A DNA stretch of 64,000 bases from contig NC_018396.1 of assembly GCF_000208865.1 (NCBI RefSeq), forward strand, positions 5,822,514 through 5,886,513. The letters are read 5' to 3'. A program made the translations under genes and the position numbers. Below, piece after piece: positions 1-12,430 of the stretch. The first letter of the stretch is position 1. Each line of letters begins with the position of its first letter. The DNA comes from Neospora caninum Liverpool (Eukaryota > Apicomplexa > Conoidasida > Eucoccidiorida > Sarcocystidae). Under the pieces are notes generated by a model. That model was given only the letters and a program-made list of their open reading frames with translations. It was not told the origin of the DNA and made no database searches.

Positions 1-60
1 CTGTCTCTCGTCCACTTCTCTTCTTTTCTGGTCCGCCTCTCTGCTGTTCTGTCTTCTCAG

Positions 61-2098
61 TACCTGATGACCGCTTCAAGTGGCTATGTAACCATTTCCA
101 CCCCAAGAGCGAAGTCTCGGCAACTCTCGCGATCTTTGACATCGCTGGCCTCGTCCCTGGAGCCCACAGAGGCGAGGGTCTGGGCAACGCCTTCCTCTCG
201 CACATTCAAGCAGTCGACGGCATCTACCACGTTGTGCGTTTCCCCCGCAGCCTCACGCCAGAGACAGATCATTTCCCCTCGAAAACATTATCCACATGCT
301 CCTCACGCTTCCGCTTTTGCCTTTTGCCGGATTCTCCCCCTCTCTCTCGCACGCCAATACGTTTATATATATATATATATATATATGTATAAACACAGAT
401 ATATATCTGCATACATACATATACATACTTATATCCATCCACATATATATATATATATATATGTATACATGTAGGTGGAGAGTCTTTATGTAGGGGGAGT
501 CTGCGCGTCGCGGTGGTTCTGTGCAGGTGGACAGACAGGCATTCAGTCCGTTTCCGAGGAAGCGTGGTGTGGTGCCTCGCCATCGGCACAGTCTCCCCGT
601 GGGGGGGCGTGTCCGTACATATATATGTATGTGCATTTAGGAGTACGTTTGTACAGTCCTGTGCATTTGTGCAAGTGTGTTTGTAGATATGCATACATGT
701 ATATATCTGAGCGTTGGGTCGCCGCCTTCTTCCTCAGGAGTTTCCCCTCTTCTGCCGCGTGTGCAGCGTCGGGTGCGAGTCTTTCTTTTCTTCTCTCGCC
801 AGGTGCGTGCCTTTGAGGAGCCGGACATTGTCCACAGCGAAGGCGAAGTGAATCCCGTGAAGGATCTCGAGACAATCAGCGACGAGTTGCGAATGAAAGA
901 TGTGGAAAGATGCGAAAAGTTGATCGAAGAGCTGGACCGTCTCGTCGGCAAGGGCCAGGTCCCGAAAGACAAGCAGAAAAAAGTCCACCTGGATGTCCTG
1001 AAAGTCGTCCTCGAACACTTGAACAACAAAAAGTGGGTGTCCCAAGGTAAGCGCCGTCTTTCTTCCGTCTCCCTTTCCCCTTCTCTCTTTCCTTCTCTCC
1101 TTCAATTCTGTCTCTCTTCTTTCCGTTTGTCTCGCATTCTCTTTCTTCTAGTAGCCCGTCCACAGCGCCGCGACGGAAAGAAAAAGGACGCGACTGCGGG
1201 CGCCCAGCCGAGAGGGTGTATGAAGAGACGCAGCGCACTCGACTCTCTCGGCGCGCTTCTTGCGTGCGTCGCGGAGGTGGTCTGTATCTGCACACACCGA
1301 GTTTTCGATGCCTCTGTCGCTGCGTTGTTTCTCCTCTTGTATGCTGTGGGTTCCAGTGGACTGGAAAGCGTCGGAAGTCGAGGTGTTGAACGAGTACCAG
1401 TTCCTGACGGCGAAGCAAGTCGTGTACTTGGTCAACATGAGCGAGAAGGACTACATTCGCCAGAAGAACAAGTGGCTAGCCAAGATCCACGGCTGGGTTG
1501 AGGCGAATGTGACGGGGCCCATCATCCCCTACTCTGCGCAGTTCGAAAACAAACTCGCGGAGTTGCCTGACGATGCCGCGAGAGAAAAATACATCAAAGA
1601 CGTCGGCGCCTCGCGCAGTCAGCTGGACAAAATTGTGACCACCGGCTACCACGCTTTGCACCTTATTCACTTCTTCACCTGTGGAGAAGACGAGGTGAAG
1701 TGCTGGACGATTCGGCAAGGTAAAAAGCACGTGGGAGGGCGCATGTTCTGCACGCTTGAACGAGAGGCCCTGTCGTCCCGCCGATACACACAAAATTCCA
1801 GCGGCGGCGCACACATCGCCTGCGGGATCGTTTCTCCAAACCGCGGAATGTCTTGCGGTGCTCTCCCCTTCGGCCGACCGCATTGGCTAACGACTCTTGT
1901 CCTGCCTTTTCGGCATTCCAGTAGCGTGTGTGTGTGTGTCCTTGAGGTGGGGAGACCGGACCGTTCTTCGTCTCTATCCATGAATGCCTGCACAGCTCCG
2001 CATGCCCCACGTGTCACTCATCGCTGCATTTGTCTGCGCATGCAAGCATCCGCACACCTCTACAGACCCCCTCACCTAAAGGCATATATGTATATACG

Positions 2099-2129
<31 letters not shown>

Positions 2130-2869
2130 CTGTGTGGCGGTCATGCTTCATCTCGTTTCTGGCCTGTGCCTTTTTAGCCTCTGTGTGGACTGGAAACGCG
2201 TGCGTCTCCTTTTGGCTCGTAGCGGTGGATAAGATCGGCTTCTCGTTCTGTTCAGAGAAGACAGAGAGCACGGACGCACATCCTTGGTGGTACCCGTGTT
2301 TTGGTTTTTAGGCACGAAAGCCCCCCAGGCTGCCGGCGTCATCCACACAGATTTCGAACGCGGATTCATCTGTGCGGAAGTCTACAAGTATGAGGACCTC
2401 GTTGCAGCTGGAAGCGAAGCCGCTGTGAAGGCGGCGGGAAAGTACCTCCAGAAAGGGTAAGACAGCGCGCATGGACGCACGCGCCCAAAAATGTCGCAGG
2501 AGGTTTCTCCGTTCACTGGCAAGCTCAAACGCGCGAGAAAGCCTCGTCCATATTCGTCGTTCTGCGCCTTCTCTGGTGCACCAGTGTGTTGCCAGTGTGT
2601 TGGGAAATGCATATTTCTGTACCTGCGAATACGCGATATCTAGACACCGATACCCCATCTAGGCATATACATACATAGGTCGGTGAAATCACATGCATCC
2701 GTAGGGATGTTTCTGCTATGGTATTCAGCCATGATAAGAACCGAGGTTCAGGACCGAAGCGTTTGTTCCTCCTTTGTGTGTGTGTGTATTTTCTAGGAAG
2801 GATTACGTTGTCGAGGACGGCGATATCATTTTCTTCAAGTTCAATGTGACCAACAGCGGAAAGAAATAG
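61..2869 (+). CDS. OLA1: Obg-like ATPase 1 (OLA1/YchF family), 5'-truncated by the window edge
   Basis: Five exons are visible: 61-233, 803-1046, 1357-1719, 2312-2456 and 2797-2869 (TAG stop); all phases close, and exon 61-233 opens in phase 1, so at least one upstream exon is missing. The G-domain switch region is visible as [20 protein letters not shown] (the DxxG-type G3 followed by the YchF signature), then [17 protein letters not shown], which holds the N-x-S-E variant of the G4 motif typical of ATP-preferring YchF/OLA1 proteins. The C-terminal TGS domain ends in [13 protein letters not shown], as in OLA1. Known members bind ATP rather than GTP and associate with ribosomes and the translation or stress machinery in the cytosol; that role is inferred from family membership. 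The P-loop exon lies left of the window. Introns carry long (TA)n/(CATA)n tracts, e.g. around 361-470 and 2095-2130. Confidence 0.95.
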
Positions 2870-4040
2870 AACTTTTTTTCGGCTCTCCGTTGTTTTGTCT
2901 CCTGCCTCCGGAGTATCTGTCGCGTCTTCTTGTCCTGTTTCGTTTTCCCCTTTCTTTTTTCCCGCTTTTTCCCGGCTCGCCCGTGATGTCCGGTTGCCTC
3001 TCTACTTTCACGTGTAACGGGGAAGAAACCACCGGCGAGGGCGACGAAGAGGGAGAGACAAGAGAAACACAGGGGCAGATGGAAAAAGGAAAACACTGAG
3101 GGAGAGACTCAGAGACGGAAGATGCTACGGAGCGAAGACACAAACTTGTTCGCTTCTCTATGTTTTTTTCACTGAAAGCAAAGGCAGGTAATGCCTTTCG
3201 CCTGATGCTCTCGTCTTTCTGGCTGAGCAACCTATACATCATCCTTGCCTCGAGTTTCGGAACGGCAACACGTCAGAGATTCCAAAGGTGCGACAGACAC
3301 ACACATGCCTGTGACGCAGTACACACGCATGCAGCCAGGGCGTCGACGACTAGGCCCGTTAGTGGTGGGTAGTTCACAACGTTGCACAGCGAAAACGGAC
3401 GAGAAGATACTCCCCGTCGTGCCCCGATGATAATGTAGTACGCACTGCTTTTTCTGTGCTCCATAGCCAAGCTCCAAAATCCGCCAGGAATCCCAATTGC
3501 AGTTGGTCTGGTTCACTTCAGAATTCGGTCATCTCGTTACTCATGGGCCCTCGTTGTTGAGAGCCTTCTCCTAAGATACTTATCAAGTAGCATTCGAAGC
3601 AGTCGAGAGGGAAAGGTGGTACTCATCGAAGATGCTGCCGCTTTTTGCCGTAATGTGGAAAGCCTTCCGTTACAACGGTTTTCCGAGAACTATAAACGTC
3701 AGAACTCATCCTTGCTTTGTCTGAACTACTCTGCGTGGAGTCGTCTTCTCTATCCCTTAAATGCTCAGTTCTCAGCGTCCAATTGTTGGTCCCAGCTCTA
3801 CCGTACTGATGAATGCTCATAGCATGCTCGTGGTTCTCCTGTCATGGCAGAAGCCTAGATGCGTTAAGTACCTCCGGCCTTCTCACTGATCAAAGAAGAA
3901 TCCGAAGGAGTCTATAACCTGTTTCCATACATGGTGACTCTTTACATTCTCGACCGCAACATTATGGCGCAAACGCCTGGGTTTTCTGAAAAACCTGTTT
4001 TCCCGATGGTGTTTGGCTGCGAGTCAGCCCTACTCCTCCA
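2870..4040. other. Intergenic: OLA1 3' flank to tRNA-Glu
   Basis: This holds the presumed OLA1 3' UTR and spacer. Open frames are short, lack conserved motifs and show no paired splice sites. I see no gene here. Confidence 0.6.
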
Positions 4041-4113
4041 TCCGTTGTAGTCTAGGTGGTTAGGATACGCGGCTCTCACCCGCGCGACCCGGGTTCAAGT
4101 CCCGGCGACGGAA
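4041..4113 (+). tRNA. tRNA-Glu(CUC): tRNA-Glu, anticodon CUC
   Basis: A 73-nt cloverleaf. The acceptor arm TCCGTTG (4041-4047) pairs with CGACGGA (4106-4112), with discriminator A at 4113. The anticodon arm is CGCGG (4068-4072) pairing with CCGCG (4080-4084) around the loop CTCTCAC, giving anticodon CTC at 4075-4077. The T arm CCGGG-TTCAAGT-CCCGG is perfect, and the D arm contains the GGTTAGGA A-box consensus. There is no intron. A T4 run at 4115-4118 directly after the gene is a suitable RNA polymerase III terminator. Confidence 0.97.
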
Positions 4114-5094
4114 CTTTTCTCATCGCATCAGACGTTGTCCTGCTGGTGTGTTTTGCCTTTCTTCTACCTGAGAAAGTCCTGTTGAGACTCGAGGCTCTCT
4201 CCGTTTTGCCCTCGAGTGCGCATCTGGGGGAATCTTTGAACCTGTGTGCGGTTGGGCACAGACGTCTAACTGAAGTACAAATGCGGCGTGGCGAAACAGC
4301 CACAATGTTGCCAAACAGTGTGCACACACTGAAGGCTGTGAAAAACAAGGAACTCTATCTTCTGTGATCCATTGGTAGCAGGAGTCAAGAATGGACGAAG
4401 AGCAGTGGCAACTTCAATCCGCCGGTCGACATCCAGGCCGTGGATGACGCCGGTGTTCGACTGCGTACAGGAAGAGTGCCGGAGGTTGCCAGCAGGTAGA
4501 GATGAGCAGACGCTTTCCTTTTTTTCTCCCCGTTATTTTCCTTTCCGACGGCGGTGAATTAGCAAGACTGCAGTAGCCTTTGTGCCCAAATCGCATCCAG
4601 GTCCAAGGCGCTGGGCGGTTCTCTGCTCTTGTAGAAAACTATTCTGAGACCGGGCACGAGTCATTTTGCAGCGAGACCAGAGAAGGCAAGTGGACTGCAT
4701 AAAAGGAAAAGACATACTGAGGTTTTCCAGCGGCGGAAAGTTGCAGAAGCGAACGGTCTGCGTTCAGCCTGTATGGCCTTCCTTTCCAGGAGTGCACACC
4801 GCAACATCGGAACAACGCAGGAGAAACGAACTTGAACGGCGTTCGCGCACTGACAGATTTGCATTTTTGTAAAATGTACAAAGATCGTCTGTGCAGCACG
4901 TGGTGCGCCAAGCACAAAGGGTAGAGAACTCATGTGTTCAGCAACCGTGGAATAGCGCCAGTCGTTGTATGAGGGCATCCAACTGTTTTGCGGTACCGAT
5001 AAAAAACAACAGATAGGCGAGATATCGGGCGTTCGTAAGTCTACGGAAACTGAGAAGCGGTCGAAATCGAGGAAACGTTCTTCAAGAAAGAGTT
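4114..5094. other. Intergenic, no gene seen
   Basis: Apart from the T4 terminator of the tRNA, I find only short unsupported open frames on both strands. Confidence 0.5.
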
Positions 5095-5769
5095 TCATTT
5101 ATTTCTCCCGTCATCATCAAATACGTTTCGCGGTAACTTCTTTCGAATTTTCACTGCGCCTCGTTTGCCAAGTTTATAGATTTTCTGGCCGATATACGGC
5201 TTGGGGCGTCCGCCGTTGTCGCCGAATCTCTTCCCGAGCCTCTCGTCCAGCCCAACAGTGAACCTCGCCTTCATATCCACCAGCGAGGCATTCGACGTCT
5301 GAACGGAAGGCACCCATGGAGAAAAATATGAAAGTGGATGCTCTTGCGGAACAAGAGTATGAGTCTGCATATGTATCTGCAGACCCTAAATGTATGTTCC
5401 GGTGTGTGCTCATCGTCTGCCGCAAATAGATCTACAGAAAATAATACGTGTGGAATGATGTATATGTATGGACATGTATATACCAATCACTATGCATATA
5501 TGCATAGATGTATGCAAACGGGCAGACTTACCAGCTTGTACGGCTCGTCGTACGCCCCAGGTGTTATCGTCATTGATGCGTCGTCAACAAGGGACGAACT
5601 TGATTGACTCGAGGGGTTTTTTCGCTGTTGAGAGAAAGTGCTGGACGATGAGGTCGCCTCTGTGTCTCCGAGGGACGGCAAAGGTAGCATTCTTTTGCTT
5701 TTCAAGTCGAAGACAAGATTGCGGCCTCCGACTCGCTCCAAGAGGAGAAACTGTCCACAGGGACTTCGC
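5095..5769 (-). CDS. Candidate 3' exons of an unrecognised gene (5' end unresolved)
   Basis: Two open segments on the minus strand join in phase: 5769-5532, ending at a strong donor (CTG|GTAAGT), and 5298-5095, starting after TTCAG and ending in TGA. The upstream piece contains SPCGQFLLLERVGGRNLVFD and a Ser-rich stretch. The downstream piece is hydrophilic, includes KPYIGQKIYKLGKRG and ends in FDDDGRNK. The upstream edge is placed at an acceptor-like TTGTACAG; no convincing ATG is in frame, and a possible first exon near 6.0 kb does not match in phase. I recognise no family. It may be a short gene, the end of one whose 5' exons I missed, or a remnant. Amino-acid composition and the in-phase GTAAGT donor are the only support. 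Confidence 0.35.
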
Positions 5770-6631
5770 CTGTACAAGTGAAGGCACCATCACCACACGA
5801 GATGGGGAACAAAGTCGCAGGATTTGACTGTTTCCTTCTCTATTCGTGTACGTCAAAGGGCCGCCAAAGGCCAAAAAGACATCTGAGCTCCGTGTACCCG
5901 TTCGGACAGGGGAGCAAACGAATGCTCAGCATCAATGATGCAAGCCTTGTCGCCTGGCCCCTTATATTTCACCTTCGGCGTCGCGTCTTGTGTCGCCCAC
6001 TAAACAGTGTAGCCGCGACATTTGCGGCTGAATCTCCCGCCCACACCACCAGCGTAGAAGGCCAGATTTTGCACTGAATGTGGGCTTGTGCTACTAACCT
6101 AAATCGGACCGCGGGACTAGAGAGCTTTTGTGGTCTGATCCACATTGCGGAGCGAGCGAACGCCCTTTAAGAACTGAAACGCTTCGCGATTAACGTAAGC
6201 GAGACGCTTACACGGCGCCATTCATCCGTCCAGAGCAGAGTCGCACAAAGAATTGCGCGTGCAGCCGTGGAGACGATGACTTGGTGTCAGTTACCGATCT
6301 ACTACTCCATTGGGATTCGGCCGCTTTAGGTGTCTATGCACGAAAGCACCTGCTCCTAACCTCAGCAGTATACTGGTGCCAAAACACTGGGGGACTGCGT
6401 CTGCACGAACCTCTCACACCCGAGTGCTGTCGCGTGTATATTATGTGCTTGTCTCTTGTCTATTATGGTTGTCCGCTATTCTGGGGACAAGGAAGCTAAG
6501 TAGAATGGCGCTAGCATTGTCTCAGAAGGGAGAAACCTAGTGTTCGTTGCGTGTGTCTTTTGCCGACCGAGGCACAACCGCCTCTCGTCTCTCTGCGGCC
6601 CGTCCTTTGTGGACTCTGCGGCCACGTCTTC
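5770..6631. other. Spacer between candidate gene and EXD1-like gene
   Basis: No supported coding region. An ATG with good context on the minus strand near 6030, followed by a GTGAAA donor, could be a first exon for the neighbour, but its phase does not match. Confidence 0.4.
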
Positions 6632-8942
6632 TCACCCCAGAACGCAGCAGTCCACCACATCGCCAGGCTTCAAATCGGGAAAGCGGCTGATGCTCTTCCC
6701 CACGGCGACGCCAGCGAGGGGGCCCAGGTTCAGACCGAAAAAGAGCATTTCGGTCTCTCTGTACATGAGCATTGCCTTCAGGACTGTCCCCGGCGGAACC
6801 GGCAGGAGACGAACAGCCTGCCATCCAGCGTCGCCTTCCTCTTCTTGCTCTCCTTGGTCTGGTGCCTGGCTCAGAGCCGAGACCGTGGGAACGGAAGCGC
6901 TCTCTTCGGGAATGGGAGGCTCGAGCTCGTGGCGATGTGCTGCCGAAACCGCACGAAGATAACCAGCGAACCGCAGCCTCCGCATCTCGGGTCGATCCTT
7001 CCCTGCCTCGCTTGTCGCGGCAGAGCAGGCTCCGCCCTCCGCCAGCCGAGAGAAACGAGGTACACGCGGTGTGGACAAGTCAGGATTCATCCGCGAGTAC
7101 GCTAAGAGTATACTCTCCATTTGTGCCTGAAAGAAGGCACCGTCGTCGTCTCCAAGTAACGAGCAAACGTGCGCACCAAAAGGTAGTGTGTGAGCAGCCA
7201 GCATCGCCTCATGCAGCCCCCCTCCTTCGTTTTGCAGAACTCTTCCTCTCTCGCTCGCGTCTGCGAACCTCCGCGACCCAGGGCCTGTCGCGAGACTGCC
7301 GTCCGGGGCAGGAGACGAAGACGCAACGGAAAGGGAAGATTCTGCGGGAGACAAGAGAAACGCGCAGAGGCAAGGGACGATGAGAAGTCAGCAGTGGGTG
7401 AGATATCAGGAGTGCGTGCCTGCATGCACGAATTAGCAGAGGCCTCACGACAAAACACATTCTGCACCACTCGTGTGGTTCGTGTGAGTATGCGAGAGTC
7501 TTAGATGCCGTCTCTTTCCCCGTGCTTGGCTCACCTTTCTCCTCGTGCACCAGGCGATCCCAGCCATCCAGAGCGCGGCCGAACTGGAGGCGAAGCGCTG
7601 TGAAGAGGGAGAGGAAATTGCTCTCTAGATTCAGACGGTCCAAAAGCGAAGCGAGGCCGACCTGGCTGTCAACAAATGTCGAGGCAGAGACCCCGTACTG
7701 CCAGTAGAGGGTAGACATGAGGCCGTGGGCTCCGTGGGAAACCTTTGCGACATCCGGATTTGCTAAGAGAGACGAACACACAAAGCAGACGAGCCGCCGA
7801 TGCTCACGAAGGGAAGAGGAGGACAAGCTAGAGAAAGACGACGAAGGGGAAGGTGAGAGAGGGGAGACAGGGTGAGAGACGGCATCCGGAGAAGAGGAGA
7901 GCGAAGGACAGAAGCTGAAGAGAAAGATGGCCCTCGGGGTTGACACGTACAGCGAGGACAACAACTCGGTGCGACCCGGGTAGTGAAGAAACCTCCGGCT
8001 CTCATCGAGGTAACTGTCCCGCGCGTCTTCTTTGCGTGTCCCCTTTAGGAATTCACCGTGTGAAAGCTCCAGAAGAGAGTCGTCGCGCAGACCAGGAGCT
8101 GCTGGTGAGGACGAAGAGGGGGAAGGAGGACGCAGAGCATGTGGTAAAGAGGCGACACGGCGGGAGAGAGGAAGAAAAGGAACGTGGACGCCAATCGAGG
8201 ACTGAAAGAGCCGCGAGCGAGGGCGAGTCGAGGAACCAGAAATGCCCGCGTGCCCGGAAGGATCTGCGGCGTCGCCAAGAACATCGGCGTAGTCCTGTCC
8301 AGGCGTCCCAAAAGAGGGGAAGACGGGCAAGGCACCAACAGTCTCTGTCGAATCGCGAAAGCGGTCCTGAAACTGGCGCGTGGCGCTCGTCTCTGGAAGC
8401 ACGGCAAGCAGTGGCAGCTGCGGAGGAGGGGCTGCAGAACAACAAACCCCGCCAGAGGAAGCTTCCTTGCAACACGAAAGAATCCACTCGACTGAAAGTC
8501 TCGCTTCCGCGAGCGTTGCGACGTAGTAAAGAGGAATCGTCCAGTGGGTGTCTGTACAGCCTGGCTCAGGGCTTCGCCGGCGCTGGTCTGACCGACAATT
8601 CGGACTGGAAACAAAACATCGGAGGGAAGACACGTGAGACCACGAAAAAGGAGCGAGGTTCGCTGCAGCAACCATAGAAAAGGAGAGAAAGGAAACAGGA
8701 GCAGTTCGAGGGAAGCACCGAGAGTCAGACAGCGGCGGTTGAAACACGGGAACGTGCACATTTTCCCGCGGTCTTCGCCTCGGGAAAACGAGGGAAGACC
8801 CTCCGCAAGATGCCCCTGTGGGCGGTACGTTCATCCGTACCGGGCATTTTCCCTCACAGAGTCCAGAGAAAGGTCCAAACTGGTTCCTCCCCGATACGAA
8901 AAAGAGAGACTTCGCTGAGGCGAGCGCAGCATGCAGCCCCAT
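6632..8942 (-). CDS. 3'-5' exonuclease-fold (EXD1-like) protein, probably catalytically degenerate
   Basis: Two exons, 8942-7535 and 7341-6632, joined in phase (AAAG|GTGAGC ... CGCAG|A) give a 705-residue protein. Around residues 130-150 comes IPLYYVATLAEARLSVEW, matching the strand-helix that opens DEDD-type 3'-5' exonuclease domains. Around residue 350 TPRAIFLFSFCPS fits the following beta strand. Around residues 388-430 LLANPDVAKVSHGAHGLMST then VDSQVGLASLL fits the HD...D region of RNase D/Rrp6/EXD1, but the usual Asp after the H is absent (HGAH). I find no DxE motif I, so hydrolysis is unlikely. EXD1-type proteins are known as inactive RNA-binding scaffolds; that role here is inference. 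The C-terminal half is lineage-specific, ending DLKPGDVVDCCVLG. A 48-nt segment with possible splice signals lies in the Ser-rich stretch before LLANP, so one more intron is possible. The first ATG of the frame is used as start; later Met residues are alternatives. Confidence 0.6.
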
Positions 8943-11450
8943 CTTGTCTGAATAACTATGGCGGTGCGTCGCCTATTCCCCCATGGTGGTCTTTGTCTCG
9001 GTCATCGGTGGCAAGAAAACTGTATCGCTCGGAACGCTATCGTAGCGAATCGCCTCTAGCACAATTCCTCCGTGCGGATTTGGGAATTCGCGACTCAAGC
9101 GGCCTGGCGAAGCTACGGAAGACACCTGGCGACTGCCAGTCTTCTGAGACAGACACCCATTTCAGAGAAGCCTTGGCGGTACGGAGGCCATTTGCCTTAA
9201 ACTGGAACACAGGGACAGTAGCTTCTTTGAGATAGGACAACATAAGAGCCTACGCTGCATACAGAACGAAGCCCTGGATTCAACGGTGAGAGCGAGATGA
9301 CTCCAGGGACCGCAGGCTATGTCCATCGGAAGTCAACCGCCCCCCACAGAGAGCGAATAACCTCATTTGTAGGAAGTGGAAGGTAGGGAAATGGAGAAAT
9401 AGGCTTAAATTGGCCTCGAAGGAACCGGCAGAAAACCGAAGCTAAAAGAGAGGCTAGTGTGTGCCATTGGCGGTTGGCTCCTGTGAACAATGCAGACGCT
9501 GCGCGTGAGTCGATTGTTTACGCAAAGGTGCACTCTGCGCCACAAGGGCTGGCGGCGGTAACGTTGGTGACTTCAGACGTAGCGACCGGCGTGGCAGACG
9601 CTGCACACGCGACTGAAATCAAAGAAACAGCTGGGGCAGAACGACAAAAGTGTTGCTTCCCAATTTCTTGTACTGGGAGACGGGTTACCTCACGTCTACT
9701 CCGCTTGTGGGCAACTAGAGTAGAAATGCGTCAGTCGCAACTCGGCGCTGCAGTGTGAGGCTGTCGTCTCGGGTAGATGTGAAACGCCTTGGGCCTGCAA
9801 GGGATACTGCGTGAAAAACGTATCACCAGCAAACTTGATTGCTTTCAGGCGGAAATATTCAATAATCCGCAAAACTACCGCACATTCAGCGTAACACTAG
9901 ACTGCGGGGAAGCTGGTGTGCTGTGAGAGACACTCTGTGCCTCAGACAAATGACATTGGAAAAAGATGCTCAGTGGTACTCCTGACGTCCCTTTGCGTCT
10001 CTGCACAGCACAACACCCTTTCGATAACAGCTCCAAGCCTGTATGCGGTCGTGCTCCTATCACCCAACGTGGGCGTGTTTCGTCTCAAGTTTCCCTGTCT
10101 GCCTTGGATCGTTGAAGTCCAGGGATGCTGCGACCCCGCCCTCGACTGAGGACGTTTTTACGCTTTTTGGCCAAGAAAGTTGCCGTGGAGAAAACCCTGC
10201 TGAGATGGCAGGACAGATGCCCACGAAAACTCCTGGTTAGGCATGGATATAAAAAACACGTCTCGCAGCAGTGCGGCACCTGCCAACCAGCGCACCTGGT
10301 CGCTCGCCCGTGGGAAGCTTCACATGCTGGGGGTTTTGCCTAGTCTACTCATTTGAAGGCAAACCGATTTTGTTACGCGTTAGGTGCGCTACCTGGCAAC
10401 CTGGCCACGCCCGCCACCGATTCTGTCGTTAAGGACACAGACAGACACTAGCGGAAACGACCAGACGAGCCTGTAGCTGACATCGGAAACACGAGCAGCC
10501 CAGAATCAAACGGGGCAGGGCGATGCTAGCTTCGCTGCTCATTTGTAAAGCGAAGGCTTCTCACGCAGCAGTGGCCGAAAAATCTAAGCTCGATGGGGTT
10601 TGCTTTATAAGCGGCAAAGAGACCACCACGTCATCGCCAGAGGAGTGCAAGTTCAGTTTTTCCAACCCGGTACCTAGCAGTACCATCGCAGAGATGGAGC
10701 CCGCGATACAGGGTGTTGCCAATTTTTGGGGTGAGACGCCGCTTCTTCTGAGACGTCGTCGGTGCGGTGGAGCACTGCCTACGTTTATGTTGCCTTCTAG
10801 AGGTTTTTCAGGATGAAACAAGCCTTCCACTTTGCTCTACGAAGACGTACACCGCGGAGTAGACGTGTGGCTTCAACCGGGGCCTCTCGTTAGATTCAAG
10901 GCGCACAGCACGCGAGTTCATTCCTCTTGGCAACATGCCGGTGGAAACGGACGAAGAACCACCGTCTGGCGCCTCTCGTGTCTTGGTTTCAGCGCCTCTC
11001 GTGTCTTGGTTTCACGCTAAAAAAGAAAAGGGACCAGCAAGGCAGAAGCGACAAACAAGCTGTTCTTTTTGCAGGATTTCCTAGATGCCCCCCGCACCTC
11101 AGCAACTGCAAACCACGTCATCAGCTACCACAACTCTTCGGGGTTCCTCCCACCCACTGAGAGAGGATCGACGATCGGCAGGAAAGCCAGGAAGAGAGTC
11201 AGAAAAAGGACACGGAAAAATGAAGAGAGAAGGGCCGAAGAAGTAGCGGAAAAAAACGAAAGAGTTGATCCAGAGAAGACTGGAACGCAGATATATCCAC
11301 GACAGACGAGAAAAAAGAAAAGTACAAAGGAAAGACAGGAGGAGAAAGAAAAGGAAAACAAAAGGGTAACGAGAACCCTGAAACGGCGAAGAGGGACACC
11401 ACGCGAGCACAGCACGTGCATGCCGGGATGCCCGTCTCTCTTTGTCTCTA
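8943..11450. other. Gene-poor spacer
   Basis: Mixed-composition DNA without AT microsatellites. Short open frames at 9459-9758 (+) and 10523-10816 (+) have coding-like composition but no splice support or recognisable motif. 11069-11473 (+) is Lys/Arg/Glu low complexity. I see no gene. Confidence 0.45.
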
Positions 11451-12286
11451 TCACTGGGTCTCCTGTTTCTTAAGATTCCACTCCTCCTTTATCTTTTCTC
11501 GATAGAGGTTTCCTTCTCTATGAAGTCTCTGCGCTTCCTCTTCGACGTTGTGGTAGACAACCTGGAAGTAGGCAACGCCAACAGGGATGCCGGCACCTAG
11601 CGACAAAAACACAAAACCACACACAAAATTTGGCCTTGGAGGATGCGTGGGAGCGATGCCGCTAGAACCGCCACAAAACAGGCGACGTCATCTCCACGAA
11701 GAAATCCAGTGCACCAGGCAAGACGGTTTGGGACCATGGCGGACCGCTAAAACAGTGGATGCGAAATCAGAGAGAAATGAAAGCAAGCTTCTATCATTGT
11801 CTCCGCGTTCACTCTTTGCGCCTCCACTCTTGTCACGCAGGAGTGGCGTATTGCCCTCCATAAGGGATGTCACACATTTGGTGTACCGCCTGTCGCTTTC
11901 GGCGTGCTCGGTGACGGTAGGCGAGAGACGCTCTCTGAAGAGGGTCAACGCCTCGGACGTGCGCACACTGCATTTGGCTACAACCACACAGGTTGACAGA
12001 ATCGAGCACCTATCCCATCCTTGGCTTATACTGCCTCTGTGACGACGGCAAAAAGTTCTGGAGTAAAACCGTGTAAGAATGTCACGCACAAGGATGTGCG
12101 CATTGGGGCGCTTCAAGATGATTTTTGCAGGTGAGAGACTGTGCCTGGCCCCGTTCGTTAACAAACACCGGTAAGGAAGGCTCTCCGCCGAGATGACTTG
12201 AGCGGAAGACTGAAGAGAGACTGACCTAGGAGAGCGAGGCCGACCCACTTGGCGCTCTTGGTGAGCGACGTGAGGACGTGCGACAT
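11451..12286 (-). CDS. Short single-pass membrane protein, 68 residues, two exons (candidate mitochondrial)
   Basis: Exon 1 is 12286-12226 (ATG ... CTAG|GTCAGT) and exon 2 is 11596-11451 (CGCTAG| ... TGA); the join falls inside a Gly codon and the 207 nt give exactly 68 residues. The N-terminus MSHVLTSLTKSAKW is basic/amphipathic. Residues about 14-36 form one hydrophobic segment (WVGLALLGAGIPVGVAY). A charged helical tail with EEEAQRLHREGN and IKEEWNLKK follows. This layout (short positive N-terminus, one membrane span, charged coil) is common in small inner-mitochondrial-membrane subunits and Pet100/Pet117-type assembly factors, but I cannot assign a family. Each exon alone is very short. 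The intron carries little low complexity; the GC-rich tandem repeat at 12431-12580 lies about 145 bp upstream of the ATG. Confidence 0.6.
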
Positions 12287-12430
12287 GCTGGGAGTCGACG
12301 AGAGGCAGAGAAGGGAGAATTGACGGATGGCAGGAAGACACGAGAACAAGGAAAGAGAAAAGGAGACGAGCGCGCCGGAGGGGAAAGAAGAGGCAGACGG
12401 GGAAAAAAGGATAAGGGAACGGAAGAGAGG

